NCBI GenBank assembly: GCA_963667815.1
Contig: OY764021.1
DNA length: 64,000 nt
Strand: one strand, 5' to 3'
From: Saccharicrinis sp963667815
Lineage (GTDB): Bacteria; Bacteroidota; Bacteroidia; Bacteroidales; Marinilabiliaceae
Numbering within the stretch: position 1 is the stretch's first letter; every line of letters begins with the position of its first letter. The notes below the pieces were generated by a model. The model saw only the letters and a program-made list of their open reading frames with translations, ran no database searches and was not told where the DNA came from. The translations under genes and the position numbers were made by a program. Below are positions 1-9,317 of the stretch, piece after piece.

Positions 1-477
1 CCAGAACAACCCATACTTGAAAAAGAATTGGATTACCATTTGGCCATTGGGAAAGCTGTAACCTACAATTCTCCTTGGAATAAAGCATATCCTGCTGCTG
101 ATTCAGGTTCATTAACTGATGGATACAGAGGAGGTAAAAGTTACGGTGATGGAAAATGGCAGGGCTTTACCAATGATTTAAATGTAGTTATTGATTTAGG
201 TGAAGTAAAACCTATAAATAGCGTTACGGCTACTTTTATGCAAATAACCGGACCTGGTGTTTATATGCCGGAAAGTTTCGAAGTAAGCATTTCATCTGAT
301 GGTAAAACTTATTCAAGCACTGGTAAGGATATAAATGATGTTTCTAAAGATGAAAAGGAACTCACATTTAAAAAGTTTACTTGTGTGGCTAATGCCGCAG
401 AAGCTCGCTTTTTAAGAGTTGTAGCTAAAAACAAACAGCAGGCTTTTATTTTTACGGATGAAATTGTTGTAAACTAA
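1..477 (+). CDS. C-terminal F5/8 type C (discoidin-like) carbohydrate-binding domain, 5'-truncated by window edge
   Basis: The frame is open from the first base, so the true start lies upstream and only about 158 codons are visible. The visible part is one galactose-binding-like beta-sandwich: it opens near HLAIGK, continues with SLTDGYRGG and WQGF, and has the strand pattern NVVIDLGEVKPINSV followed by PESFEVSISSDGKTY. This layout is typical of the last domain of Bacteroidota GH20 beta-hexosaminidases and related exported glycosidases, where it anchors the enzyme to sugar chains. The catalytic domain is outside the window, so the enzyme family is inferred only. The neighbouring genes are also for sugar catabolism. 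A dispersed inverted repeat and a bidirectional terminator follow it. Confidence 0.8.
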   Translation, partial: PEQPILEKELDYHLAIGKAVTYNSPWNKAYPAADSGSLTDGYRGGKSYGDGKWQGFTNDLNVVIDLGEVKPINSVTATFMQITGPGVYMPESFEVSISSDGKTYSSTGKDINDVSKDEKELTFKKFTCVANAAEARFLRVVAKNKQQAFIFTDEIVVN

Positions 478-483
478 AATATG

Positions 484-557
484 TCAGACAGGATTTACAG
501 GATTAACAGGATGTATTAATTTTAATAATTCAAATTCAACCTGTCAATCCTGTCTGA
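484..557. repeat. Intergenic inverted repeat (12-bp perfect arms)
   Basis: TCAGACAGGATT at 484-495 is repeated as its exact reverse complement at 546-557. The interior carries extra ACAGGATTAACAGGA-like units, so the element is built from repeats of ACAGGATT. A partial relative (ATCCTGTCC) occurs near 63797. It has no coding potential and looks like a dispersed repetitive element. Confidence 0.6.
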
Positions 558-572
558 AAACATTAAAGCAAA

Positions 573-619
573 AAAAAGACTCTAAAAGCGATAAAATTAT
601 CGCTTCCAGAGTCTTTTTA
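573..619. terminator. Bidirectional Rho-independent terminator
   Basis: AAAAAGACTCT pairs with AGAGTCTTTTT, and an inner stem AGCGATAA/TTATCGCT lies between them. There are T-runs on both strands. It sits between the converging ends of the carbohydrate-binding protein (plus) and the rhamnose operon (minus) and can stop both. Confidence 0.85.
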
Positions 620-649
620 TTCATAAAACCAGGATCTATATCTTATCTA

Positions 650-1948
650 TTACGATAAGAATTTCTTTCTTAAGTCTTCAACTTGTTCATCATTAATTGG
701 GAATAATTTTCCTAGTGGAGCACCCATTACTAATGATTTAGCACTAAATTCAGCAACTTCCAATCTATCGAAAGTTTGAAGTAATTTATCTCCTGTAACT
801 ATAAATGAATCATTTGCAACAAGTACAGAAGGAACAGATTCGCTTAATAATTTAGGAATAGTATCGTTACCTGTAAAATGTGTTCCAAAATCTAAACATG
901 GAACATCTTGAAGGAAAATCCAGCTTTCAGGGATAGTTCTTACATCAAACTTAACTCCTGTTGTTCCGTAAGCCATCAAATAAGGAGGCTGTGTAAGAAT
1001 GATAGAGTTAATATGAGGATTCATCTCATAAATTTTTTGATGTAAAGAAACAGAACGGCTAGGCGTTTTTCCTGGTTCTGCTTTTCCTCCTTTAATTTGT
1101 ACAATATCCTCTGGTGTAATATCCCAACGAGCTACATCCGGAGGAGTAATTAAGAAATCATTATCTTTCCATCGTACGGATACAGTACCATATGAGCTAA
1201 TCATTAATCCCTGATCACAAGCTCTTCTTACAATATCGCAAATATTCTGACGAATTTCTCTTTCTTCCGGAGGATATGAACCTGTATCGTTACGTTCAAT
1301 ATCGTAAGGAATCTGATCCTGAAATTCTTTAATTTGCTCATCAGTAAGCATTACTGGTTCACCAATAGTTTTGGCATTGATGATTGTTCTTGCACAAAAT
1401 TCTAAAGTTTCAAAACGAGTATATGCATCCATCATATCAGAACCACCTAACACTGTACCGTGGTTTTCCATGATGATAGCCATTGTTTTAGTACCTTCAA
1501 ATTGAGCTGCAATTTTAACACCAAGCTCTTCACTACCAGGCATTCCATAAGGAGCATAACCAATTTCTCCACAAATATCTTTAGCCTGAGGGATAATATT
1601 TGTATTAGGAATATCTCTTACAATACTAAAAGATACTAATGCTGGTGGATGTGCGTGAATAACTGCAGTTATATCAGGACGTACATCATAGATGGCTTTG
1701 TGAAAAGGAAATTCTGAAGATGGCTTATGATCTCCAATGATTGTTCCATCCTTTTTAACACAAATAATGTCTTTTTCTGTAAGAGTTCCCTTATCAATAG
1801 CAGAAGGAGTAACCCAAATGTCGCCGTTTTCATCTTTAATTGAAATATTACCACCAGACGTAGTAGTCATTCCATTTTTATAAATACGACTAATAACCTT
1901 TGTAATCTGCACTCTTGGGTGCATTAACTTTACATCAAGTTGTTTCAT
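650..1948 (-). CDS. Tandem class II aldolase/adducin-family protein (second domain degenerate)
   Basis: This 432-residue protein holds two class II aldolase folds. Domain 1 (about 10-200) has the zinc-site motifs HAHP (H98, H100) and ENHG (H163), as in L-fuculose/L-rhamnulose-1-phosphate aldolases. These enzymes split a ketose 1-phosphate into dihydroxyacetone phosphate and L-lactaldehyde. Domain 2 (about 228-425) has TQPP where HAHP should be and NDS where NHG should be, so it has lost the metal ligands and is probably structural. It is the last gene of the rhamnose run, 34 bp after fucO. Lactaldehyde made here would feed FucO. A second aldolase lies in the same run, so which one acts on rhamnulose 1-phosphate is unresolved. 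Confidence 0.82.
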   Translation of the reverse strand: MKQLDVKLMHPRVQITKVISRIYKNGMTTTSGGNISIKDENGDIWVTPSAIDKGTLTEKDIICVKKDGTIIGDHKPSSEFPFHKAIYDVRPDITAVIHAHPPALVSFSIVRDIPNTNIIPQAKDICGEIGYAPYGMPGSEELGVKIAAQFEGTKTMAIIMENHGTVLGGSDMMDAYTRFETLEFCARTIINAKTIGEPVMLTDEQIKEFQDQIPYDIERNDTGSYPPEEREIRQNICDIVRRACDQGLMISSYGTVSVRWKDNDFLITPPDVARWDITPEDIVQIKGGKAEPGKTPSRSVSLHQKIYEMNPHINSIILTQPPYLMAYGTTGVKFDVRTIPESWIFLQDVPCLDFGTHFTGNDTIPKLLSESVPSVLVANDSFIVTGDKLLQTFDRLEVAEFSAKSLVMGAPLGKLFPINDEQVEDLRKKFLS

Positions 1949-1982
1949 AAAATATTTATTTCAAAAATCCAAAAGTACAAAA

Positions 1983-3137
1983 TTATAACGCTGCTTTAAA
2001 GATATTAATGGTATCTTCTAATGAAACTTCTTTAGGATTACCTCCGGCACATACATCTGCCAAGGCATTTTTAGCCATTAATTCAAAAGCGTCTTCTTTT
2101 ACGCCCAATTCTTTCAGTCCAGAAGGGATACCAACATCTGCAGATAACTTTTTAATTGCAGCAATAGCAGCCTTATTGGCTTCTTCAGTAGTCATACCTG
2201 TAGTATCTTCTCCTAAAGCTTGCGCAATATCTCTGAATTTATCTCCACAAACAGGAGCATTAAACTCTTCAACATATGGAAGTAAGATTGCATTACATAC
2301 GCCATGAGGTAAATCATAAGTACCTCCTAGCTGGTGAGCCATAGAGTGCACATATCCTAAACCACAATTTGAAAATGCTTGTCCTGCAATAAATTGTCCC
2401 CAGGCCATTTTAGTACGTGCCTCAAGGTTTTGCCCATCATTTACTGCATCTCTTAAACTACTACCAATTAATTCAATAGCTTTTAATGCTAAAGTGTCTG
2501 ACCATTCATATGCTCCAACAGTAACATAAGCCTCAACAGCATGAGTTAACGCATCCATACCTGTAGCTGCAGTTAAAGCAGCAGGTTTATTAAGCATTAA
2601 AACACTATCGTTAACGGCAATGTCAACCAAACAGTTTTTATCAACCATTACCATTTTCACCTTACGCTTTTCGTCTGTAATTACATAGTTGATGGTGATT
2701 TCACTGGCTGTACCAGCTGTAGTATTAATCGCAATAATTGGTAAAGATTTCTTTTTAGAAACATGAATTCCTTCATAATCTTCAATAGAACCACCGTTTG
2801 TTGCTAAAATACCTATAGCTTTACCACAATCCTGAGGAGAACCTCCTCCTAAAGTAATAATGCAATCACATCCATTTTCTTTAAGTAAAGCCAAACCTTC
2901 GTTTACATTGCTAACTGTTGGGTTTTGTTTTACACCACTATAAATGACATAATCTAAACCTGCCCCTTTCAATACATCTTCAACTTTTTCGGCAACACCA
3001 AGCTTAACCAATACATCGTCAGTTACAAATAAAGCTTTACTAAAACCTCTTGCTGCTAAATCTTCTTTTAATTCTTCCAACGCATTAGGTCCAACAAGGC
3101 TAAGGGGTGGTAAATAAATTCGTCTACAAGTATCCAT
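1983..3137 (-). CDS. fucO: Lactaldehyde reductase (iron-containing alcohol dehydrogenase)
   Basis: This 384-residue group III alcohol dehydrogenase reduces L-lactaldehyde to 1,2-propanediol with NADH during anaerobic rhamnose or fucose breakdown. The dinucleotide site GGGSPQDCGKAIG is present. So are the iron-site stretches MDALTHAVEAYV and MAHQLGG...LPHGVCNAILLP with their histidines. Length matches E. coli FucO (about 382). It lies 24 bp after the kinase gene and 34 bp before the tandem aldolase, within the rhamnose operon. That context favours lactaldehyde over other alcohols. The ATG start gives a full-length N-terminus. Confidence 0.9.
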   Translation of the reverse strand: MDTCRRIYLPPLSLVGPNALEELKEDLAARGFSKALFVTDDVLVKLGVAEKVEDVLKGAGLDYVIYSGVKQNPTVSNVNEGLALLKENGCDCIITLGGGSPQDCGKAIGILATNGGSIEDYEGIHVSKKKSLPIIAINTTAGTASEITINYVITDEKRKVKMVMVDKNCLVDIAVNDSVLMLNKPAALTAATGMDALTHAVEAYVTVGAYEWSDTLALKAIELIGSSLRDAVNDGQNLEARTKMAWGQFIAGQAFSNCGLGYVHSMAHQLGGTYDLPHGVCNAILLPYVEEFNAPVCGDKFRDIAQALGEDTTGMTTEEANKAAIAAIKKLSADVGIPSGLKELGVKEDAFELMAKNALADVCAGGNPKEVSLEDTINIFKAAL

Positions 3138-3161
3138 TTCTAATTCTTTGAGTTTATATAT

Positions 3162-4526
3162 TTATTTTGACTGTAATTCAATTTTATCCAAATCAAAACC
3201 TTCTAAATTTTCGGCTATAACCAATGCAGCCCCTAAAGCACTGGCATTATCAATTTCTGAAGTAACCACATTTTTATCGCTAAAGTATTGCTGAAGCAAT
3301 GTTACAAATATCTGATTTCGTGCAAATCCTCCGGTTACATAAAAAGTTTTAGAAGCATCGTTTTGAGGAATAATTAAGTGAAGCGACTTGATGCACAGTT
3401 CAGTTAATTCAATAATCATTCGGGAATATGCTTCATCAAATGAACTAAATATTGATAAATCAACTTGTGTTACACCTTCTTCAAATTTTCCTATACCTAA
3501 TGGAAAGAATTTCATATCTGAACCATAAGATTCCTTCGCATTTTTCACTAAATCCGCATCGTATGGGATCGTTCTGAAATACTTAGGATCCACTTTAAAG
3601 AATTCATTCAGCCTATCTTTCCATACTTCATGAAAATGTCCCATAAACAAACGCGATGACTTAACCTGACGTTTTTGAGGCGTTAAAAAGCATAAACAAT
3701 CATTCTTAAGCTGATCGCTTGTTAATGGTTCGTTATTAAATGGATTCATACTGATACACCAAGTACCAGTAGATATAAGTATAAATTCTTCTTTTGACTT
3801 TTGTAAATAAGGCACTAACGACGCTGAACTGTCATGAATACCAACTCCGGTTTTAATGGCCTGTCCTGCAATTTCTGCATCAAAAACAGTATCATTAGTT
3901 ACCGGTTCAGGTAAAGTAATACCTTCCTCTTTTATCCAAGCGTGATAATTCATCTGATCAAAATCCCACATAAAAGTATGACAACCAATAGACGTAGGTT
4001 CTGAAGCAACTTTACCTGTTAACACATATGATAAATACTGAGGGAAGTGAATGATATTTTTTGCTTTGCTGAAAATTTCCTGCTTTTCTTTTTTTAACCA
4101 AAGCATCTGAATACCTGAGTTTAACAACAAGCCCAACGAAGGACTAGCTGTTTTACGACAAAACTCCTCAACGCCTCCATTATTATTAAACAGCCCTTCC
4201 TGAATCTCAGGATCTACCTCTTTAAGGTAATTATATATCGGGGTTAAAATTTCTCCTTTTTCATCTAAAAAGGCTAGTGATGCCCCATAAGTAGAAAAGT
4301 TAATGCCTTGAATATCATACTTTCCTTCTTCAACAATTGTTTTGAGCGTATCTACCATCCATTTTTGAATTAATGCAATGTCGTCACACTCAAATCCATC
4401 TTCATCTGTTGATGTTGGAAATTTTTCTTCAAATTGATAAGCTATGCTGAACTGCTGATCAAAAAGCAATATTTTCTTGTTGGTTTTACCGATATCAAAT
4501 ACTGCTATAACTTTAACTTTATCCAT
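3162..4526 (-). CDS. rhaB: FGGY-family carbohydrate kinase, probable L-rhamnulokinase
   Basis: This 454-residue sugar kinase of the ASKHA fold opens with the phosphate-1 motif AVFDIGKTNKKILLFD. Later it has the adenosine/phosphate-2 segment ISTGTWCISMNP and the C-terminal FYVTGGFARNQIF...ASALGAALVIAE signature. In this family the enzyme phosphorylates L-rhamnulose at C1. Substrate assignment rests on the operon (RhaT, RhaA, aldolases, FucO), since FGGY sequences alone do not separate rhamnulose, fuculose and xylulose well. It is 54 bp downstream of the aldolase module and 24 bp upstream of fucO. Confidence 0.83.
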   Translation of the reverse strand: MDKVKVIAVFDIGKTNKKILLFDQQFSIAYQFEEKFPTSTDEDGFECDDIALIQKWMVDTLKTIVEEGKYDIQGINFSTYGASLAFLDEKGEILTPIYNYLKEVDPEIQEGLFNNNGGVEEFCRKTASPSLGLLLNSGIQMLWLKKEKQEIFSKAKNIIHFPQYLSYVLTGKVASEPTSIGCHTFMWDFDQMNYHAWIKEEGITLPEPVTNDTVFDAEIAGQAIKTGVGIHDSSASLVPYLQKSKEEFILISTGTWCISMNPFNNEPLTSDQLKNDCLCFLTPQKRQVKSSRLFMGHFHEVWKDRLNEFFKVDPKYFRTIPYDADLVKNAKESYGSDMKFFPLGIGKFEEGVTQVDLSIFSSFDEAYSRMIIELTELCIKSLHLIIPQNDASKTFYVTGGFARNQIFVTLLQQYFSDKNVVTSEIDNASALGAALVIAENLEGFDLDKIELQSK

Positions 4527-4580
4527 CTTAATAATTATTATATCTTATTTTCTATTGTTCTTTTTCTACTGTTGGGTATA

Positions 4581-5696
4581 CTAATTTGCTTTTGACATTT
4601 TTCGTCTGTAGTTTTCTACTTCCCAATTATCTATAAAATCTATTTGTTTGGCTGTCATTGGTCGTGGCCCTCCAAATGATTCACTCAAATAACTCACCTT
4701 CATCATATCTTTAAATACATCCATCACTATTTGAGCCGACTTTAAACTTTCTTCTGCTGCAACAATACCAATACCTTTAAAAACAATTACTTTAGGATTG
4801 TATCCACTATTCATTTTAAAGTCCGATACTTGCTCCTTTAAATTGGAGCAATCACTAACAAATAAATATTTTGATTTACAGTACACTATATTATCCGGTG
4901 TAAACGGAATTTTTACTCTTTCAAAACTACTTTCACTTTTAATAAAAGCTTTTGTTAAATCACTTGAATCAAAAACAGTTACCATATTCTGTAACTCTTC
5001 ACATGATTCAATACTTTTATTAATATCCTCTGGTATTGTTTCTTTTTGATTTTGTGTTGATTGCGGATATTGTTTTACTTTTTGATTTAACTTACTTTCT
5101 ATCTCAGAATAAATCTGATTAATTTCTTCTGTTGTTTCTGCTCCCACAAAAACACCATGATTTTCTAAAAATATAATCTGAGGTTCTTTACCTTTTTCTG
5201 ATCTATATTTTTGAAGTGCCATATCCACTTCTTTAAATAAAATATAACCAGGATCAGTATATGGCACATAAACCACTTCATCTCCAAACAAATCATTAAT
5301 AATCTCTTTAGAGTTATTTGCACACAATACTCCGTTTACCAGAGTTGGATGCGTATGCATAATAAATGCATATCTTATAATTTCATGCATACTGGCTTCC
5401 ACAGAAGGTCTTTTCCCTTCAGGAAATAATATGGCATTGTGTAGATCTTCTTTTACCTCTTGTTCTCTGGCTGTAACATCGTCGCTATATTTTTTACTTG
5501 ATATAACTTGCATTTTTTCACGATCGAGGCACACTAAACCATCTTCCTTTATATTAGCCATGGATGTACCACTGGCTTTCACCCACATCTTCTCATTATT
5601 TTTAAATGAGCTATTTCCACCTCCTGCTATAATATATTCAGGATTTTGACCATACTTTTGAGATAATTTAATTAGTTGATTTAGTTGATTTTCCAT
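4581..5696 (-). CDS. Rhamnulose-1-phosphate aldolase module (class II), lacking the usual fused dehydrogenase
   Basis: The 371-residue protein matches the N-terminal half of the bifunctional rhamnulose-phosphate aldolase/lactaldehyde dehydrogenase family (RhaE-W type). It has AGGGNSS, the zinc motif MHTHP (H114, H116) and ENHG (H180). The linker pattern FTPDNIVYCKSKYLF...FGG...FIDNWEVENYRRK is also there. In that family a short-chain dehydrogenase follows; here the protein stops right after WEVENYRRK, so lactaldehyde cannot be oxidised by this gene product. FucO nearby supplies the reductive route instead. It follows rhaA after a 137-bp gap with a strong hairpin. Confidence 0.8.
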   Translation of the reverse strand: MENQLNQLIKLSQKYGQNPEYIIAGGGNSSFKNNEKMWVKASGTSMANIKEDGLVCLDREKMQVISSKKYSDDVTAREQEVKEDLHNAILFPEGKRPSVEASMHEIIRYAFIMHTHPTLVNGVLCANNSKEIINDLFGDEVVYVPYTDPGYILFKEVDMALQKYRSEKGKEPQIIFLENHGVFVGAETTEEINQIYSEIESKLNQKVKQYPQSTQNQKETIPEDINKSIESCEELQNMVTVFDSSDLTKAFIKSESSFERVKIPFTPDNIVYCKSKYLFVSDCSNLKEQVSDFKMNSGYNPKVIVFKGIGIVAAEESLKSAQIVMDVFKDMMKVSYLSESFGGPRPMTAKQIDFIDNWEVENYRRKMSKAN

Positions 5697-5764
5697 TGAC
5701 TTGACTTTTTAATTATATTGTAGATTTTAAGGGAATTTTATAATAAAAAGTAATCGATTTAAAC

Positions 5765-5798
5765 AAAAGATGATCAGTTAATAACTACTGATCATCTT
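5765..5798 (-). terminator. Hairpin terminator/attenuator between rhaA and the aldolase gene
   Basis: AAAGATGATCAGT and ACTGATCATCTTT form a perfect 13-bp stem with an 8-base loop. On the minus strand it is followed by TTTTGTTT. It probably limits read-through from rhaT-rhaA into the downstream catabolic genes. Confidence 0.75.
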
Positions 5799-5833
5799 TG
5801 ATAAAACTATATTAACGCTTTGTTAAATCCTGA

Positions 5834-7138
5834 TTAGTGAGTTTCAGCAACTTCTGCTACTGTAGCACCATCTCTTTTGGATAGAACATCCTTTTCATAA
5901 GCTTGAACCTCTGCGATATACTCTTCACCAACTGGAACACCTTCTTGTAAACAATAGTAATCCCAAACTGCTGAGAAAGGTTTTGTTTTTAATTCTTCAA
6001 GAAGAGCCAAACGCTCAAAATTCTGACCTTTTTCTTCGTATTCAATTAATGTAGAAGTTGGCTCTAACATTGCAATCATAAATGCTTTTTGAGCAGCACG
6101 TGTACCAACTACATACGCTCCAATACGGTTGATAGAAGCATCAAAGAAGTCCAATCCTATATTAACTCTACTTAGAAAATCATTTCTAATAATTTCTGAG
6201 GCGATTAATTGAATTTCATCATTTAAGGTTACAACGTGATCTGAATCCCAACGTACAGGTCTGGTAACGTGTAATAATATTTCATCAACAAACTGTAAAC
6301 AAGCTGAAATCTTATCCCCTACTTGTTCTGTTGGATGAAAGTGACCGTTATCTAGACATATTAATGTGTCATTTTTAACAGCATACCCCATGTAAAAATC
6401 ATGAGATCCTACAGTCATTGATTCTGCACCAATACCAAACAATTTAGCCTCTACAGCATCTTTTAAATGTTCTTTCGGATATTTTACAGCAAGTGCCTCA
6501 TCTAGAGATTTTTTAAGAATCGCACGATATCCATTTCGATCAATAGGTGTATCTTTAGAACCATCATGAACCCATGTATTGTGTACACAAGGAGTTCCTA
6601 ATTGTTTTCCCATTTCAGCACCAATAGCACGACATCTTTTTAAGTGCTCAACCCAGAATTTACGATGATCTTCGTTTTTACTTGCTAAACTAAATCCATC
6701 ATCTGATTTTGGATGAGAAAAAAATGTAGCATTAAAATCTAATCCCATTCCTCTTTCTTTAGCCCAATCAATCCAACCTTGAAAATGCTTTACTTCAATT
6801 TGATCACGATCCACTAATTCACCAGCAAAATCACCATAAATAGCATGTAAATTTAATCGTTGTTTACCAGGAAGTAAAGACATTGCTTTATCAAGATCTT
6901 GCTTCATATCTGAAACAGATTTTGCTTTACCAGGATAATTTCCAGTAGTTTGGATACCTCCACCACCTAACTCAGCATCTGGAGTTTCAAAACCACCTAC
7001 ATCATCTGTTTGCCAACAATGTAAACTAATTGCAACTTCTTGCATTTTCTTTAAAACAGCATCTGTATCTACACCTAAAGCAGCGTATTGTTCTTTGGCA
7101 ATTTCGTAAGCCTTTGTAATTAATTCTTTATTAGCCAT
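5834..7138 (-). CDS. rhaA: L-rhamnose isomerase
   Basis: This 434-residue cytoplasmic TIM-barrel enzyme interconverts L-rhamnose and L-rhamnulose using divalent metal. It follows E. coli RhaA (419 residues) along its length: ISLHCWQTDDVGGFE, TGNYPGKA, RLNLHAIYGD, LDFNATFFSHP, KLFGIGAESMTVGS. The metal-binding parts LDNGHFHPTE and RPVRWDSDHVV are intact, as is GLDFFDASINRIGA. It is the RhaA type, not the shorter RhaI/Pseudomonas type. It lies 109 bp after the transporter gene on the same strand, so import and isomerisation are probably co-transcribed. Confidence 0.96.
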   Translation of the reverse strand: MANKELITKAYEIAKEQYAALGVDTDAVLKKMQEVAISLHCWQTDDVGGFETPDAELGGGGIQTTGNYPGKAKSVSDMKQDLDKAMSLLPGKQRLNLHAIYGDFAGELVDRDQIEVKHFQGWIDWAKERGMGLDFNATFFSHPKSDDGFSLASKNEDHRKFWVEHLKRCRAIGAEMGKQLGTPCVHNTWVHDGSKDTPIDRNGYRAILKKSLDEALAVKYPKEHLKDAVEAKLFGIGAESMTVGSHDFYMGYAVKNDTLICLDNGHFHPTEQVGDKISACLQFVDEILLHVTRPVRWDSDHVVTLNDEIQLIASEIIRNDFLSRVNIGLDFFDASINRIGAYVVGTRAAQKAFMIAMLEPTSTLIEYEEKGQNFERLALLEELKTKPFSAVWDYYCLQEGVPVGEEYIAEVQAYEKDVLSKRDGATVAEVAETH

Positions 7139-7166
7139 AATTTATTTATTTAACGGATTTTAAGTA

Positions 7167-7211
7167 GAGGTCTCACCAAATCATGGGCAGTTAATTCCGT
7201 GGCAAGACCTC
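7167..7211 (-). other. Hairpin in the rhaT-rhaA intergenic region
   Basis: GAGGTCT at 7167-7173 pairs with AGACCTC at 7205-7211, and a CCATG...-type inner pairing is possible. No T-tract follows, so an RNA-processing or stability element is more likely than a terminator. Confidence 0.4.
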
Positions 7212-7247
7212 GATATGTTTATTATTAATTATTTTATAAGACTCTAA

Positions 7248-8276
7248 TTAAAAATTGATAACGAATGTTGAAAATATTAGTACAACCAATCCTACAATAA
7301 GTACGGTCCATGTTTTAGCTCCTACCCCTTTCCATTCTCTTAAAATAATACCCCACACATTACTAAAAGTAACATTCAGCGACATTAAAATACTCCATGA
7401 GAATACCATAATTACGCTTCCTTCTTCAAAGAAGCTTTTACCAACACCTAATCCAAAGAATTGCGAATACCACAATCCTCCTGCTAATGCACAAAACAAA
7501 ATATTATTAACAAATACATTTGCCGGTACAGAAGTATAATCAGTAAGCGTTTTATTTTTAACATTTTGAGCTAAGCAGTAAATAGCGTTGGTTAAGAAAC
7601 CACCAGCAGTAACTAAAAATGTTGCCGGTAAAGTCACGTATAAACTTTTTGCTCCCATGGCAGCAGCAGCATCTGCAATTGGTTTTCCTGCTGCTAAACC
7701 TAAACTAAAACAAGCACTCATTAAACCAGCTAATAAAGCAACCAATAACCCTTTTCCTAAAGCAAAATCTTTTACCGCAGCTTTACGCTCTTCTTCAGTC
7801 ATATTTTTTGCTCGAAGACTACCTGCATACCCAATAATTGCAATACCTGCCAAAGCAATACTAACTGCTATTAATAAAACCAAACCTTTTCCGGTAAACA
7901 GATCCTGACCTTCCATTAATGCAGGAATAATAGTACCAAAAGCAGAACAAGTACCTAATGAAATAGATTGTCCAAGAGCAACACCTAAATAGCGCATACT
8001 TAAACCAAAAGTTAATCCTCCAACTCCCCATAGTACACCATATCCCATGGTTTTCCAGATTGCACCATCGCCACTCATTAATATTTCACCTAAGGAGTGT
8101 CCTTCCGGAACTGCTAAAAATGCACCAAGCAAAGGAAAAACCAACCAGGCAAACACACCTTGTGATAACCAAAAACTTTCCCAAGCCCAATTCTTGATTT
8201 TATTAATAGGAACATATGAACTCGATTGTCCAAAACTTCCTAATGCGATAATTACTAATCCGATTATAAAATTCAT
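7248..8276 (-). CDS. rhaT: L-rhamnose/proton symporter
   Basis: The 342-residue inner-membrane protein has about ten hydrophobic helices and matches E. coli RhaT (344 residues) in length and in its start. There SSSYVPINKIKNWAWESFW and FPLLGAFLAVP occupy the family positions. It imports L-rhamnose with a proton. The glycine-rich helices GVLWGVGGLTFGLSMRYLG and the final WGIILREWKG segment are family-typical. It is the first gene of the minus-strand rhamnose run and is divergent from the AraC regulator, 127 bp apart. The same run supplies isomerase, kinase and aldolase. Confidence 0.94.
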   Translation of the reverse strand: MNFIIGLVIIALGSFGQSSSYVPINKIKNWAWESFWLSQGVFAWLVFPLLGAFLAVPEGHSLGEILMSGDGAIWKTMGYGVLWGVGGLTFGLSMRYLGVALGQSISLGTCSAFGTIIPALMEGQDLFTGKGLVLLIAVSIALAGIAIIGYAGSLRAKNMTEEERKAAVKDFALGKGLLVALLAGLMSACFSLGLAAGKPIADAAAAMGAKSLYVTLPATFLVTAGGFLTNAIYCLAQNVKNKTLTDYTSVPANVFVNNILFCALAGGLWYSQFFGLGVGKSFFEEGSVIMVFSWSILMSLNVTFSNVWGIILREWKGVGAKTWTVLIVGLVVLIFSTFVINF

Positions 8277-8332
8277 ACTAAGTAATTTGAAAGATTTTTT
8301 TTGTTTATTTAACTTCTGATTATATTTTTAGA

Positions 8333-8340
8333 CAAAAATA
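8333..8340 (-). promoter_or_regulatory. Predicted -7 box of the rhamnose operon
   Basis: The minus strand reads TATTTTTG, a perfect match to the Bacteroidota TAnnTTTG box, 57 bp before the rhaT start codon. No good -33 TTTG is evident, which fits dependence on the divergent AraC activator. Confidence 0.55.
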
Positions 8341-8403
8341 GACGGAAGAAAACATGCCATCAATACACAAATTGGCGTTTTATTTGCACTTTTTGGACCA
8401 ACA

Positions 8404-9276
8404 ATGAAGGACTTTTTTAAATACACAACCGTAAGTGATGAAGATAAAGATTGGGGCTTATATTTAAATGTAGCCGGAAAGGCTACAATTCCTGCCAATA
8501 TTAATTATCCTTTAAAGAATCATCCCAGCGGTTACTTTTTTAGCTGGAAAAATGGCAGAACTTTAAATGAATATCAAATTAACTTTATTACAGAAGGTTC
8601 TGGTGTACTGGAAAATAAAAGAGGTAAATTTCAGGTAAAGCCAGGTACTCTAATGATCATCCGTAAAGATGAATGGCACAGATACAGACCAACAAAATCT
8701 GATGGCTGGGTTGAAAATTATATTGGTTTCGATGGATTACTTGCCAATCATTATTTACAAAAAAACCAGGTTTTACAAGGACAGTCTGTTATACATTGTG
8801 GCGCAAGAGAAGATATTATCGACACCTATTATAAAATATTTGAGCTAATTCAGAATGAAGATCCAGGAAACCAACACATCGCTTCAGGATTAATTATCAA
8901 ACTATTGGGATATATTGTAGCATGGCAAAAACAAAAAGACTTCTCAGGAAAACCCATAGAAAAACTTATACAATATGCTCGCTTTTATATGCGTGAACAT
9001 ATTGAGGATGAAATTGATTTAAAAAAATTAGCAGATCAAAACTGCATTGGCTATTCCTATTTTAGAAAGATGTTTAAAAAATATACTGGCATTGCTCCAC
9101 ACCAATATCATATCGATTTAAAAATAATGCGTGCTAAAGAACTGATTCTTACTACAGACAAAAGTTTAAAAGAAATCAGTTACGAACTAAAATTTCAGTC
9201 CATACATTATTTTAGTCGCCTATTTAAAAAGAAATTAGGCATCCCTCCTTCTGAATTAAGATCTAGCATTAAATAA
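8404..9276 (+). CDS. AraC-family regulator, probable rhamnose activator
   Basis: The 290-residue protein has an N-terminal cupin-like sensing domain (about 20-130), with FITEGSGVLENKRGKF and GTLMIIRKDEWHRYRP. Its C-terminal double helix-turn-helix spans about 190-288, with DLKKLADQNCIGYSYFRKMFKKYTGIAPHQY split over its first motif and SIHYFSRLFKKKLGIPPSE in the second. It is transcribed divergently from rhaT, a layout shared with RhaR/RhaS-type activators, so it probably senses L-rhamnose and activates the rhaT operon. Ligand and target are inferred from position only. Confidence 0.85.
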   Translation: MKDFFKYTTVSDEDKDWGLYLNVAGKATIPANINYPLKNHPSGYFFSWKNGRTLNEYQINFITEGSGVLENKRGKFQVKPGTLMIIRKDEWHRYRPTKSDGWVENYIGFDGLLANHYLQKNQVLQGQSVIHCGAREDIIDTYYKIFELIQNEDPGNQHIASGLIIKLLGYIVAWQKQKDFSGKPIEKLIQYARFYMREHIEDEIDLKKLADQNCIGYSYFRKMFKKYTGIAPHQYHIDLKIMRAKELILTTDKSLKEISYELKFQSIHYFSRLFKKKLGIPPSELRSSIK

Positions 9277-9317
9277 TAACATATCTAAACAATATTTATT
9301 TCTTTTTACATTTTTTA

